NCBI RefSeq assembly: GCF_004117835.1
Contig: NZ_SDSC01000005.1
Coordinates: 1-64,000, forward strand
DNA: 64,000 nt
DNA from: Macrococcus sp. DPC7161
GTDB lineage: Bacteria > Bacillota > Bacilli > Staphylococcales > Staphylococcaceae
Reading direction: 5' to 3'
Part shown: piece by piece, positions 9,898 through 18,809 of the stretch
Numbering within the stretch: the first letter of the stretch is position 1
How the letters are laid out: each line of letters begins with the position of its first letter
Made by a program: the position numbers and the translations under genes
The notes under the pieces: generated by a model
Told to the model about the DNA's origin: nothing
Seen by the model: only the letters and a program-made list of their open reading frames with translations
Databases searched by the model: none

Positions 9898-10881
9898 ATG
9901 GACACTGCTACTCATGTTGTAATGGGTGTTGCGCTTGCGGGGTTTGCGACTATGGACCCAGCTGCTGTTGAAATGTATCCAGCTGTCGTTACTGCCGTAA
10001 TGCTCGGTTCCCAAATACCAGATATTGATACCGTGCTTAAATTAAAAAACAATGCCGTTTATATCACACATCATCGCGGCATCACACATTCAATTCCATT
10101 TACATTGTTTTGGCCGATTGCATTGGTATTATTTGTTGCTTTAATGTTTCATGGTGTTAATATTAACTATTTACATTTATGGATGTGGGCACAACTCGCT
10201 GTATTTTTACATGTCTTTGTAGATATGTTTAATTCTTATGGCACGCAAGCAATGCGTCCATTTACAAAGAAATGGATTCAAATCGGTATTATTAATACGT
10301 TTGACCCAATTATTTTCGTTGGCCATCTTCTTGCCATTTTTGCATGGTACTTAGGTGTTCATCCAAAATGGTGTTTCATAACTTTATATATTTTACTCGT
10401 TGTATACTATATCATTAGACGCACATTACAACAATCGATTAAGAAACGTGCATTAAATTTGATTCCAAAAAATGAACACGTCATTAAAACATTTGTTGCA
10501 CCTACTATGCGTTTTTTTGAATGGCGTGTTGCTATTCAAACCGATCAATATGATTATATAGGTCGTAGTTATAAAACTTCTGTTAACTTTAGTGATAAAT
10601 TTAAACGTACGCCTTTTCCAACTGAAGCGATAATGGCATATGCTAAACACGATAATAATTTAAAAGCATTTTTAAGATTTAGTTCAATATACCGTTGGAC
10701 TGTTGTACCAACAAACAATGGTACAGAATTAAGATTCATTGATTTACGCTATTTAAAGGATGGCCATTATTCATTTGTTGCCATATTAAATTTAGATGAT
10801 TTAAATCATGTTACTCACAGTTATACGGGGTGGGTATTTTCAGAAGAAAAATTACAAAAAAAGCTATTCAAACCAACTTAA
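9898..10881 (+). CDS. YdjM/YfhP-type membrane-bound metal-dependent hydrolase
   Basis: A 327-aa protein with the N-terminal MDTATHVVMGV and the metal-binding HHRGITHS of the LexA-binding, membrane-bound hydrolase family (DUF457; YfhP in Bacillus). About four membrane helices occupy residues ~5-190, with conserved H and D residues (HVFVDMFNSYGTQ). A soluble C-terminal domain follows. An in-frame GTG lies three codons upstream, but AGGTG is spaced correctly for the ATG at 9898. A -10 TATAAT lies at about 9873. Hydrolase activity is inferred only from conserved residues. Confidence 0.8.
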   Translation: MDTATHVVMGVALAGFATMDPAAVEMYPAVVTAVMLGSQIPDIDTVLKLKNNAVYITHHRGITHSIPFTLFWPIALVLFVALMFHGVNINYLHLWMWAQLAVFLHVFVDMFNSYGTQAMRPFTKKWIQIGIINTFDPIIFVGHLLAIFAWYLGVHPKWCFITLYILLVVYYIIRRTLQQSIKKRALNLIPKNEHVIKTFVAPTMRFFEWRVAIQTDQYDYIGRSYKTSVNFSDKFKRTPFPTEAIMAYAKHDNNLKAFLRFSSIYRWTVVPTNNGTELRFIDLRYLKDGHYSFVAILNLDDLNHVTHSYTGWVFSEEKLQKKLFKPT

Positions 10882-10883
10882 AA

Positions 10884-10925
10884 GAGAGGAAGACAATCCT
10901 ATGATAAAGATTGTCTTCCTCTCTT
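10884..10925 (+). terminator. Terminator after the YfhP-like gene
   Basis: A long stem AGAGAGGAAGACAATC pairs with GATTGTCTTCCTCTCT across a short loop, directly after the stop codon. Confidence 0.85.
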
Positions 10926-10958
10926 TCATGTTAATAATAGCAATTGATTCACTAATTT

Positions 10959-11732
10959 TTACTGCTTATTCACGTTTATTTCATCTTTTAACAATTCATA
11001 AATATAATTAAACCAAATATAGATAAATGCCAATTCAATCCAAAAAATAAGATGACTTGGTATATTATAAAATGCCGAACTTCCTAATACAACAGACTCT
11101 TGAAATCCATTCACTACAAAATAAAATGGATTTAATCTCAGTAAGTTCACAAGTATTTCAGGCACATTTGAAGGCACCCATAATATTGGTAAACTTAAAA
11201 ATAAAACAACTAAAGTCCCAATCACAAACCATTTCATATTTTTACGAATATGCATCGTCAAAGCAAATAATGTGCAGATTGGGATTAACAATAACATCGT
11301 CAACACTATGAAATATACTATTCCCCAAAAACTCATCTCTACATCAATTTGATTTGAGAGGCGTATCCATTGTAAAAGTATGAACGATACAAAAAACAAT
11401 ACAAAGAAATTAATGATTTGTACATTAGATAAAATATAGATTGGAATATTTGAAATGTTTAACAAAAATCCTCTTGCTTTAATTTTTAAACTAGAAAAAT
11501 AAATTGCAGATGATATCCAAGCAAACATTAATAACCCTGAAAGTTGCCAAAGTCGCGTTGATTTATCAATTGGCAAACTAGAAGTTAAATTCAACAGTAA
11601 AAATACAAAACTGATTAATGCTAAGTTCACCACTAAATAAAGTGTATATAATTTTTTACTGTATCTTGATTCTAAACTTGCATTCTTTATGGTATATGGT
11701 AACTGTTTAAGACTATCAATTAATTCATTCAT
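10959..11732 (-). CDS. ABC-2 type permease, TagG/TarG-like
   Basis: A 257-aa integral membrane protein with about six hydrophobic segments. The region LPILWVPSNVPEILVNLLRLNPFYFVVNGFQES matches the family pattern of polysaccharide ABC-2 permeases such as TarG (SPILW...NP.YF). It lies 8 bp after a TagH-like ATPase, so the pair should form one transporter. GTAGGTG is well placed for the ATG at 11732; longer upstream starts would overlap the ATPase gene. It differs enough from TarG that the wall-teichoic-acid role cannot be assumed. Confidence 0.7.
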   Translation of the reverse strand: MNELIDSLKQLPYTIKNASLESRYSKKLYTLYLVVNLALISFVFLLLNLTSSLPIDKSTRLWQLSGLLMFAWISSAIYFSSLKIKARGFLLNISNIPIYILSNVQIINFFVLFFVSFILLQWIRLSNQIDVEMSFWGIVYFIVLTMLLLIPICTLFALTMHIRKNMKWFVIGTLVVLFLSLPILWVPSNVPEILVNLLRLNPFYFVVNGFQESVVLGSSAFYNIPSHLIFWIELAFIYIWFNYIYELLKDEINVNKQ

Positions 11733-11740
11733 TTTCACAC

Positions 11741-13261
11741 CTACATTTGGATATAAATCCATGTATTTTTCTTGAAATCCGCAACAATAAAGCCTTGTCC
11801 TACTTTCGAAATCCAATAATCATCTTTAATTTTATATTTATCTATCAGTTTCTTCTCATTCTTCATTGGGAAACTGAATGCATTCAATTCATTGTAATCA
11901 TCAAAATGCAAATAAATATTATTTTTCGTTAATTTCACACTATAACGATCATTTGTTTCTGGATACAACTCTTTATTAATGGTTGCATGGCTTTTTCCTA
12001 AATAAGCATTAAAAAAGTCACGATAGTTTATATAATTATCGTATATATATGGTTCAAGTTCACTTAAAGTCACTTCATCATATAATGCTGCAGGGTTGAT
12101 ATAGACAATATTTTTCTTCGGTGTTGTATATGTCTTTTTATTTAAATCAAGACGGTACAATTGATCGTTGTATCCTGATATCGGAAATACTGTTCCATAA
12201 GGTACTTTAAAGTTTGTCGGCCCTTTAATGTCGTTATTGCCTAACATTAATGCATACGCATATTTGTCAGTAAATGTTGCACCTTCTTTTTTGAGAATAC
12301 TTTGATCCTCATTAATGACTTGTCTTTCAGAAACGCCGATGCCATTAATCATTAATACAAATGCCAAAAGCACAGCTGTCATCAACATAAATGAAACAAA
12401 AAATAAGCGTTGTATTTTTTCATCAATAATGGCATAACCATACTTTTCTTTTCTACTAAAGCCCGTAGAATCTTCTTTTGCATTAGCACGCTTCATTTTA
12501 TAGTCTAAATCAAACAATTCACGTTCTTCATCAGTTCTACAGCTTTCATAATCTTTAATATAATTTTTATAAAGTGGTAAAACTTCTTTTGGTAACCCTG
12601 CTTTTCTAATTTGCCCATGTGATAACCAAGTAATATAGTTGGCTTTCTGTTCAATAAAGGATAACTCAGAATCCATTAAAACAATTGATTTTTGTTCTTT
12701 CACAAGTAAATCAATGACCATCGCAAATTTCTCTTTGAATGGTGCATCTAAATGGCGATATAAATCATCAAAAATAACGACTTCAGGTTTTAAGAAATAA
12801 GCAAGACTGATCATTAATTTTGACTTCTCAAAATCTGATAAATCGTTGTATGTTTTTGATGCATCCATTTCAGCAAATTCTAATACATGTTTGCGTTTTT
12901 CCTTTAATGAGGATTGTACATTGAATGCAATGAAAATCGTATCTAACAATTCATTTAAGGACGCATTGCTACCAAAAATGTGATTATGACTCGCTAAAAA
13001 AGTCGAATGCTCATTCTTCACTTTACCTTCAGATGGTGCAACAACTTTCGCCATTAATTTCCCGACGACTGATTTACCTGAACCCGGTAAACCCACTAAA
13101 CCTAATACTTCACTACGATATAAGTGAATGGTGATGTTTTTTACTTCTATCGAGTGGTTTTGTGTTTTAGGTAAAATTAAATCACGTACTTTAGAAAAAC
13201 CACTAACATTTCTAAAATATTTTGTTACATTGACTAGCCTTACTAAAATATCTTCAGACAT
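11741..13261 (-). CDS. ABC transporter ATPase with C-terminal extracellular domain (TagH-like)
   Basis: A 506-aa protein with an ABC ATPase in residues ~1-250: Walker A GLPGSGKSV and Walker B VVIFDDLYRH. The Walker B glutamate is replaced, because the motif reads IFDDL rather than IFDE. A canonical LSGGQ is also absent; the region reads LSDFEKSK. A single membrane helix near residues 290-312 precedes a ~190-residue outer domain. This build matches TagH, the ATPase of teichoic-acid export, which also has a membrane-anchored tail. It is followed by the permease at 10959 and preceded 10 bp upstream by yfhH. Function is inferred from architecture. Confidence 0.7.
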   Translation of the reverse strand: MSEDILVRLVNVTKYFRNVSGFSKVRDLILPKTQNHSIEVKNITIHLYRSEVLGLVGLPGSGKSVVGKLMAKVVAPSEGKVKNEHSTFLASHNHIFGSNASLNELLDTIFIAFNVQSSLKEKRKHVLEFAEMDASKTYNDLSDFEKSKLMISLAYFLKPEVVIFDDLYRHLDAPFKEKFAMVIDLLVKEQKSIVLMDSELSFIEQKANYITWLSHGQIRKAGLPKEVLPLYKNYIKDYESCRTDEERELFDLDYKMKRANAKEDSTGFSRKEKYGYAIIDEKIQRLFFVSFMLMTAVLLAFVLMINGIGVSERQVINEDQSILKKEGATFTDKYAYALMLGNNDIKGPTNFKVPYGTVFPISGYNDQLYRLDLNKKTYTTPKKNIVYINPAALYDEVTLSELEPYIYDNYINYRDFFNAYLGKSHATINKELYPETNDRYSVKLTKNNIYLHFDDYNELNAFSFPMKNEKKLIDKYKIKDDYWISKVGQGFIVADFKKNTWIYIQM

Positions 13262-13271
13262 AGCGGCCTCC

Positions 13272-13592
13272 TTATTTTAATTGCAATAATGCCACAGGAA
13301 TTCCCTCTTCACTTAAATTTGAACCAAGTCTAAATCCCCAAGCAAATACACCTTTTATGCGTTCTACTTTAAAATATTGTTTCTCTGCACCAATGAGTGC
13401 ATAAACCTTACCAATTTCAATTTGATTCGTATCAACAAGATAGCTCTCAGCAATAAGTGCTTTTCTTTGCCAAACTTCATACTCATTTACGATACCCATC
13501 ATTTCTGCTTTACGTGCTTTTTCACGGTAGTTAGACACCACTTGTTGTAATTCATATGTATTCATTTCAATTAATTTTTTATCTTCACTCAT
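13272..13592 (-). CDS. YfhH family protein (DUF1811)
   Basis: A 106-aa cytoplasmic protein of the Bacillus YfhH / DUF1811 family, recognised from the N-terminal helical stretch NYREKARKAEMMGIVNEYEV and the C-terminal GVFAWGFRLGS. The family forms small SH3-like folds with an N-terminal helical hairpin; its role is unknown. Its ATG at 13592 overlaps the recX stop by 8 bp, and a GTG four codons further upstream is possible. Overlap and same strand imply translational coupling with recX and co-transcription with the ABC pair. Confidence 0.8.
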   Translation of the reverse strand: MSEDKKLIEMNTYELQQVVSNYREKARKAEMMGIVNEYEVWQRKALIAESYLVDTNQIEIGKVYALIGAEKQYFKVERIKGVFAWGFRLGSNLSEEGIPVALLQLK

Positions 13593-14382
13593 CTTCCATG
13601 CCACTTTCTTTTAATGCGCTTTGTATTTGGTCATATTGAAACCCTTTACGCATCATTTGTTCAATTACTTTTTGATACAATGCTTTCCCTGTGTATTTAC
13701 GACTTAATTTTGTTACTGATTTTTCAAGTTGTGCCATTAAAACACCATCTTGTTGTTCAACGAATACGTCTGCTAAATAGTCACTCACAATATCAAAATT
13801 ATAACCTTTTTGATAGAAGGTTTGCATTAATTTTTGTTCTAACATGCGTTGTGATAATTTATGACTGTATTTCTTTTGGACTTTTTGAGCAATCTTAGTA
13901 ATACGTTCAGCATCAATTGCATCAATAAATTTCGCTTTATACTTTTCGATTAAATCATGCTCAACGCCTAAACTTTTAAGTTCCGCTTCAAAATGATTTG
14001 GTCCTTTATCTGTTGTATTTAATAATGTGTTCATATAACTTAAACAATAATCCTCATGATTAATGTATTGATTTTTTATACAATAATCAATCGTTTGATG
14101 GATGTGATTTTCACTTACTTCGGCTTTATTTAAATATTGTCTTACTTCTTGCTCTGTTCTTTTCTTATAAGATAAATAATTTAAAGCAAGATTGATGGCG
14201 CGTCGATAATTATCATAATCTCCAATCGCTTGGAGCATATCATCCGTCAGTTCTTGTCCTTTCTTTAAATTATAAAAGACATAGGTAGCAGCATCTATTC
14301 CTGCAAAGAAATTGTTATCAATGTAAAGATTAAAACGATCTTTGTTATTTTTTTGGACTTCAATCTTTGTTATTTTATGCAT
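13585..14382 (-). CDS. recX: Recombination regulator RecX
   Basis: A 265-aa protein that modulates RecA filaments. It shares with staphylococcal RecX the start MHKITKIEVQKNNKDRFNLY, the segment LSYKKRTEQEVRQYL, TTDKGPNHFEAEL, and the C-terminal MRKGFQYDQIQSALKESG. Triple three-helix repeats are expected along its length. GGAGG lies five bases before the ATG at 14382, four codons inside a longer open frame. recA itself is not in the window, which is usual for staphylococci. Confidence 0.92.
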   Translation of the reverse strand: MHKITKIEVQKNNKDRFNLYIDNNFFAGIDAATYVFYNLKKGQELTDDMLQAIGDYDNYRRAINLALNYLSYKKRTEQEVRQYLNKAEVSENHIHQTIDYCIKNQYINHEDYCLSYMNTLLNTTDKGPNHFEAELKSLGVEHDLIEKYKAKFIDAIDAERITKIAQKVQKKYSHKLSQRMLEQKLMQTFYQKGYNFDIVSDYLADVFVEQQDGVLMAQLEKSVTKLSRKYTGKALYQKVIEQMMRKGFQYDQIQSALKESGMEDE

Positions 14383-14395
14383 AACTGCCTCCATA

Positions 14396-14427
14396 AAAAA
14401 TAACGCTTCATTAAAGCGCTATTTTTG
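14396..14427 (-). terminator. Terminator after sgtB
   Basis: On the minus strand the stem AATAGCGCTT/AAGCGTTATT with a five-base loop is followed by TTTTTT. It separates sgtB from recX. Confidence 0.75.
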
Positions 14428-14436
14428 TTTATTCTA

Positions 14437-15159
14437 TTATAACCCATTTAAACCATTATTATAATCAGATTGATTAATATAACCTTGATCAAGCATTTTC
14501 TTCAAAGTTGATTTCGTGCGACTGATTAAAGCACTATCTTGTTTATAATTTTCAACATCATATGTTGATGGTGCATTAATTGTAGATGCTAGCATTGCAG
14601 CTTCTAAAACTGTTAGTTGTTTGTAATATTGGTTTTGTATATGACTACTCGCTTTAAAATAATAATTCGCAGCATCTTCAATCGTATAATTATTATCTCC
14701 AAAATAAATGGTATTTAAATAATAACTCAAAATTTGATCTTTGGAATAATTGTTTTCTAATCGTTTAGCAACAACGATTTCTTGAATTTTTCGAGATAAG
14801 CTTTTCTCTTGAGAGAAATAATAATTTTTAACAAGTTGCTGGGTGATTGAACTGCCACCTTGTGACATTTCACCGTTTTTTAAACTCACAAAAAGTGCAC
14901 GCATCGTACCAAACCAATCAACACCATCGTGTTTATAAAATCGTTTATCTTCAACAGCAACAAATGCATTTTTAACATACTTTTGCATATCTTTAGTCGC
15001 AACATAATTTTGTTTCGTTTCAATTTGTTGGACTTTATTAATATCGATAGTAGTCCCTTTATAAACATTAAAACCTATATATAATACGAGTATCAGTAAT
15101 GGAATGAGTAGGATTGATGCACAACCAAAACACCCAAAACCTCGCTTTCTTCTTTTCAA
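14437..15159 (-). CDS. sgtB: Monofunctional peptidoglycan glycosyltransferase (GT51)
   Basis: A 240-aa membrane-anchored enzyme that polymerises lipid II into glycan strands. A basic N-terminus is followed by a transmembrane helix at residues ~13-32. The GT51 catalytic glutamate is E70 in EDKRFYKHDGVD. The second conserved motif is GGSSITQQLVKN near residues 101-112, followed by RLENNYSKDQILSYYLNTIYFG. No transpeptidase domain is present. It is shorter at the N-terminus than S. aureus SgtB, which has a longer cytoplasmic tail. The start is TTG with AGAGGTG at long spacing, so a few residues are uncertain. Confidence 0.92.
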   Translation of the reverse strand: MKRRKRGFGCFGCASILLIPLLILVLYIGFNVYKGTTIDINKVQQIETKQNYVATKDMQKYVKNAFVAVEDKRFYKHDGVDWFGTMRALFVSLKNGEMSQGGSSITQQLVKNYYFSQEKSLSRKIQEIVVAKRLENNYSKDQILSYYLNTIYFGDNNYTIEDAANYYFKASSHIQNQYYKQLTVLEAAMLASTINAPSTYDVENYKQDSALISRTKSTLKKMLDQGYINQSDYNNGLNGL

Positions 15160-15270
15160 AATGTATGCACCTCTTTCTTACATACATATTACCACTACGT
15201 TGTTTTGTTTTGTATTTTAAATGATAGAAATAGTAAAAAATCCGTCTTAAGATGTATCAAAACCAAATCA

Positions 15271-15300
15271 AAAAACCAGCTGATAAATATCAGCTGGCTA
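15271..15300 (-). terminator. Terminator after the DJ-1 family gene
   Basis: The stem GCCAGCTGATA with complement TATCAGCTGG is followed on the minus strand by TTTTTTG. Confidence 0.85.
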
Positions 15301-15309
15301 ATCATATAT

Positions 15310-15828
15310 TTATTTCAATAAAGCGAGTGCTTCACGGTTAAAGTCTGGAAGATCGTCTGGTGTACGTGATGTTACAATATTGCTGTCTACTACGACAGAT
15401 TCATCTACTACTGTTGCACCAGCATTCTCTAAATCTTTACGGATTGAAAGATAACTTGTCAATTTCTTACCTTTTAATAAATCAGTATCAATTAACAATT
15501 GTGGTCCGTGACAAATTGCAAATACTGGTTTTTCTTTTTCTACAAAAGCTTTTGCAAATGTACCAAAACGACCTTGTTCATCACCACGTAATAAATCCGG
15601 TGAGAAACCACCAGGAATAAGCAATGCATCAAAATCTTCAGGTTTCACATCATTGATTGCTTTATCAATCGTTACTTCAGTATTGTCTTTTTTACCTTTA
15701 ACCGTACTGCCAGCTTCTTTACCGATAACAGTCACATCATGACCTTCTTTTTTAAACGCCTCTACTGGGCTTGTATATTCTGAGTCTTCAAATAAATTTT
15801 CTAATACTACTGCGATTTTCTTAGTCAT
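15310..15828 (-). CDS. DJ-1/PfpI family protein
   Basis: A 172-aa class-I glutamine-amidotransferase-like protein of the DJ-1/PfpI/YraA group. The nucleophile elbow is [12 protein letters not shown], with cysteine then histidine, and LIPGGFSPD is the oxyanion region. Such proteins act as stress-linked deglycase or chaperone-like enzymes, but their real substrates are debated. AGGAGG is well placed for the ATG at 15828, while the ATG three codons earlier abuts the ribosome site. It is monocistronic with its own terminator. Confidence 0.88.
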   Translation of the reverse strand: MTKKIAVVLENLFEDSEYTSPVEAFKKEGHDVTVIGKEAGSTVKGKKDNTEVTIDKAINDVKPEDFDALLIPGGFSPDLLRGDEQGRFGTFAKAFVEKEKPVFAICHGPQLLIDTDLLKGKKLTSYLSIRKDLENAGATVVDESVVVDSNIVTSRTPDDLPDFNREALALLK

Positions 15829-15913
15829 AATATTCATTCCTCCTAAAATCGTTATAGTATTATTTACCCTTCTTAAATATCGTAAAACATTGCTGCTTGA
15901 AAATGCATATAAG

Positions 15914-15943
15914 AAAAGACTAGAACAATCGTCCTAGTCTCTT
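15914..15943 (-). terminator. Terminator after rRNA methyltransferase gene
   Basis: The stem GAGACTAGGAC with complement GTTCTAGTCTTTTC on the minus strand encloses a GATT loop. Confidence 0.75.
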
Positions 15944-15950
15944 CATTTTA

Positions 15951-17327
15951 TTAACCTAATCTTCTTTTACGAACTAATCTCACAACTGCCTCTACTTGAG
16001 CAGTATGCGGGAACATATCAACAGGTTGAATGTATTCTACTGTAAATGCTTTCGTTAAATGTGCTAAATCCTTTGCTAAAGTTGATGGATTACAACTTGT
16101 ATAAACGAAAGTTTTCGGTTTAATTTCATTGATTAATTGTATTGTTTCTTTATCTAAACCTGTTCTTGGTGGGTCAACAGTAATGACATCCGGATAGAAT
16201 CCTGACTCAATCCATTCATGTAACTTTTCACTTGCTTCTCCAAGCTCGAATGTACAATTATCTTTGCCATTCATAGAAGCATTATAAATTGCATTAACAA
16301 TGCCATCTTCATTCGTATCCATACCACGCACTTCTTTTGCACTATCTGCTAACCAAATACCAATCGTACCTGTACCACAAAACGCGTCTACAACTTGTTC
16401 TGAACCTTTTAAAGCTGCTGCTTTTTTAATTTCGTTATATAACACAACAGTTTGTTTTGGATTCAATTGGAAGAAACTTTCTGCTGATAAATCATAAATA
16501 TGTTCTTCTAATTGTTCACGAATCGTATCACTACCGCCAATAACAATCGTTTCACGACCCATTACAATTGACGTTTTTTCTCTATTGATATTTAATGCAA
16601 CACTTTTCACGCCTGGTAAACGTAAGACGCGTTCAGCTAATAAATCTTGTTTAAGAAGTTTTGCATCGTTCGTTACAAAGACCACTTGTATTTCACCGGT
16701 GCTTAATGCAACACGCGTCACAATATGACGCACACCACGGTCTTTTGTCGGATTTTTACAAACTGCAATGTTTAATTCTGACATGATCTTTTTAATTTCG
16801 TTTGTTGTGTTCATTGTGCGCTTATCTTGAACTAAACATTCATGTAAATCGATTAATTGGTTTGAACTCTCTTTGTATAATCCCGCGCGAATTTTGCGAC
16901 CAGATTTTTCAACTGGGAACTGGTTTTTATTACGGTAATAGAATGGCGATGCCATACCTTTAACGTCTCTAATTTTATCTAATTTAATATGTGGTGCATA
17001 TTTTGTAATCGCATCTTCTACAATTTGCTTCTTATACTTTAATTGCGCGTCATAATCTAAATGCTGTAATTGACAGCCACCACATAAATCAAATACTTTA
17101 CAAGGTGCTTCAACACGCTCGTTTGATCTCTCTCTTATTTTTACAAGCTTAGCTTCAAGAAACTTAGGATTAACATTGGTTACTTGAGCAAGAATAACTT
17201 CACCAGGTAAAGCACCCTTTACAAAAGTAATCTTTCTTTTAAAATAACCAATTCCTTCTCCATTGATTCCTAAACGTTTAATGGTTAAAGGAAATTGTTG
17301 CCCTACTTTTACGAATATATCTGCCAT
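15951..17327 (-). CDS. 23S rRNA uracil-C5 methyltransferase, RumA/RlmCD type with Fe-S motif
   Basis: A 458-aa SAM-dependent enzyme of the TrmA/RumA family. Residues ~1-65 are a TRAM RNA-binding domain. The Fe-S cysteine cluster is visible in EAPCKVFDLCGGCQLQHL, with a fourth cysteine at HECLVQDK. The SAM site is VDAFCGTGTIGIWLA, the catalytic base region is DPPRTGLD and the nucleophile is YTSCNPSTLAKDL. It methylates uracil C5 in 23S rRNA; which position is unknown. A paralogue without the cluster lies at 42851-44215. It starts 9 bp after a 52-aa gene and is probably translated from the same mRNA. Confidence 0.9.
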   Translation of the reverse strand: MADIFVKVGQQFPLTIKRLGINGEGIGYFKRKITFVKGALPGEVILAQVTNVNPKFLEAKLVKIRERSNERVEAPCKVFDLCGGCQLQHLDYDAQLKYKKQIVEDAITKYAPHIKLDKIRDVKGMASPFYYRNKNQFPVEKSGRKIRAGLYKESSNQLIDLHECLVQDKRTMNTTNEIKKIMSELNIAVCKNPTKDRGVRHIVTRVALSTGEIQVVFVTNDAKLLKQDLLAERVLRLPGVKSVALNINREKTSIVMGRETIVIGGSDTIREQLEEHIYDLSAESFFQLNPKQTVVLYNEIKKAAALKGSEQVVDAFCGTGTIGIWLADSAKEVRGMDTNEDGIVNAIYNASMNGKDNCTFELGEASEKLHEWIESGFYPDVITVDPPRTGLDKETIQLINEIKPKTFVYTSCNPSTLAKDLAHLTKAFTVEYIQPVDMFPHTAQVEAVVRLVRKRRLG

Positions 17328-17336
17328 ATTTGCTCC

Positions 17337-17495
17337 TTAGTTTTTAATTGACTTCACTTTTTCTTCTAATTGATCTAATAAACTTAACCACTCATCAATA
17401 TCATTGATGTCTGTTGTTTCTGGGTCTACCGATTCGATTGTCTCCATAAAGTCTGATAATTTTACTTTAATTTCTTCTAATGATTGTTTTGACAT
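17337..17495 (-). CDS. SE1561 family small protein
   Basis: A 52-aa acidic, helical protein that starts MSKQSLEEIKVKL and ends LLDQLEEKVKSIKN. It resembles the staphylococcal SE1561 family, small conserved proteins of unknown function. The ATG at 17495 follows AAGGAGAAG. Its stop lies 9 bp upstream of the methyltransferase start and its last bases form part of that gene's ribosome site, so the two are coupled. Confidence 0.75.
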   Translation of the reverse strand: MSKQSLEEIKVKLSDFMETIESVDPETTDINDIDEWLSLLDQLEEKVKSIKN

Positions 17496-17664
17496 AGTCT
17501 TCTCCTTATTTACTTATCATTTGATAAGGTTTCATATTGTACTCATTATGAAGTACAATCCATTAATTTTCAATTGTTTTATCAGTAAAGATTTTTATTG
17601 AAGTTGACTAATTTATGATATGGTGGATAATGGTACATGAATAAAATTGAAAGAAGGATTTAAT

Positions 17665-18798
17665 TTGTTACTTACGAAAAAACCAATCAGTATTACAAAT
17701 GACCCATGGGAAGCGTATGAAGATGTAAAAGCATATGGGGAAACTAAACTGTCAAATATAGAATTTACAACGACGACTTTATGTAATATGAGATGTGCAC
17801 ATTGTGCCGTTGGATATACATTACAAGTAAAAGATCCAGAAGTCATGGATATGAACTTAATATTAAAACGTTTAGATGAAGTCGAACATTTAAAAACATT
17901 AAGTATTACAGGCGGAGAGCCGATGTTTTCGAAAAAATCGATAAAAGAAACGGTTACGCCTATTTTAGAGTATGCCAAATCACGTGGGATATATACGCAA
18001 ATGAATTCCAACTTAACGATTGATTATAACCGTTATGAACCATTAATTGATTTAATTGATGTGATGCATATTTCTCATAACTGGGGCACAATCGATGAAT
18101 TCGCAGAAGTTGGCTTTAAAGTGATGGAAAAACAACCACCTTTAAAAATGCGCTACAAACTTTATGAACAAATCATAGAGAACTCAAGAAAATTATCAGA
18201 AGCTGGTATGTTTGTATCTGCAGAAACGATGTTAAACAAAAGTACGATTCCATATTTAGAGAAAATACATAATGAAATCGTTCATGATATGAAATGTGCG
18301 AGACATGAAGTGCACCCAATGTATCCATCAGACTTCGCAAGCGATTTAAACATCTTATCTATAGAAGAAACAAAATCAACCATTCGCAAATTATTAACAT
18401 TTCGTGATGAAGCAACTTGGATGTTATTTGGAACATTACCGATATTACCATGTTCAATGAACCCAGATGACTTAGCCTTCTTAGATGAAATTAATCAAGC
18501 TAATAACGTGACTGTACGAAATGATCCAGATGGCCGTTCTAGATTAAATGTCAATGTATTTACAGGTGATGTGATTGTAACAGATTTTGGTGATGAAACA
18601 GGTTCAATTGAGAATATTCATCATACTTCACTTCAAGACATTTATGACAAATGGAAACAATCAGCACTATACAAAACATTAAATTGTCATTGCCCAAGTG
18701 TGCAATGTCTAGGACCAAACTTATTAGTTAAAAATATGTATTATCCAGATGTGGACTTTAAAGCAAACGAAAAACGTATGCACATCACTCAGCCTTAG
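17665..18798 (+). CDS. yfkAB: Radical SAM/CxCxxxxC motif protein YfkAB
   Basis: A 377-aa radical SAM enzyme. The [4Fe-4S] triad is C40, C44 and C47 (CNMRCAHC) in the usual CxxxCxxC spacing. The GGEP motif in SITGGEPMF binds SAM. The C-terminus has CHCPSVQC, the CxCxxxxC motif that names this family, probably binding a second cluster. In Bacillus the homologue is split or fused as yfkA-yfkB; here it is one gene. The TTG at 17665 follows AAGGA at good spacing, while a TTG six codons earlier has no ribosome site. Substrate unknown. It is followed by the first 41-bp repeat array. Confidence 0.85.
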   Translation: MLLTKKPISITNDPWEAYEDVKAYGETKLSNIEFTTTTLCNMRCAHCAVGYTLQVKDPEVMDMNLILKRLDEVEHLKTLSITGGEPMFSKKSIKETVTPILEYAKSRGIYTQMNSNLTIDYNRYEPLIDLIDVMHISHNWGTIDEFAEVGFKVMEKQPPLKMRYKLYEQIIENSRKLSEAGMFVSAETMLNKSTIPYLEKIHNEIVHDMKCARHEVHPMYPSDFASDLNILSIEETKSTIRKLLTFRDEATWMLFGTLPILPCSMNPDDLAFLDEINQANNVTVRNDPDGRSRLNVNVFTGDVIVTDFGDETGSIENIHHTSLQDIYDKWKQSALYKTLNCHCPSVQCLGPNLLVKNMYYPDVDFKANEKRMHITQP

Positions 18799-18809
18799 TT
18801 CAGTTTGCA

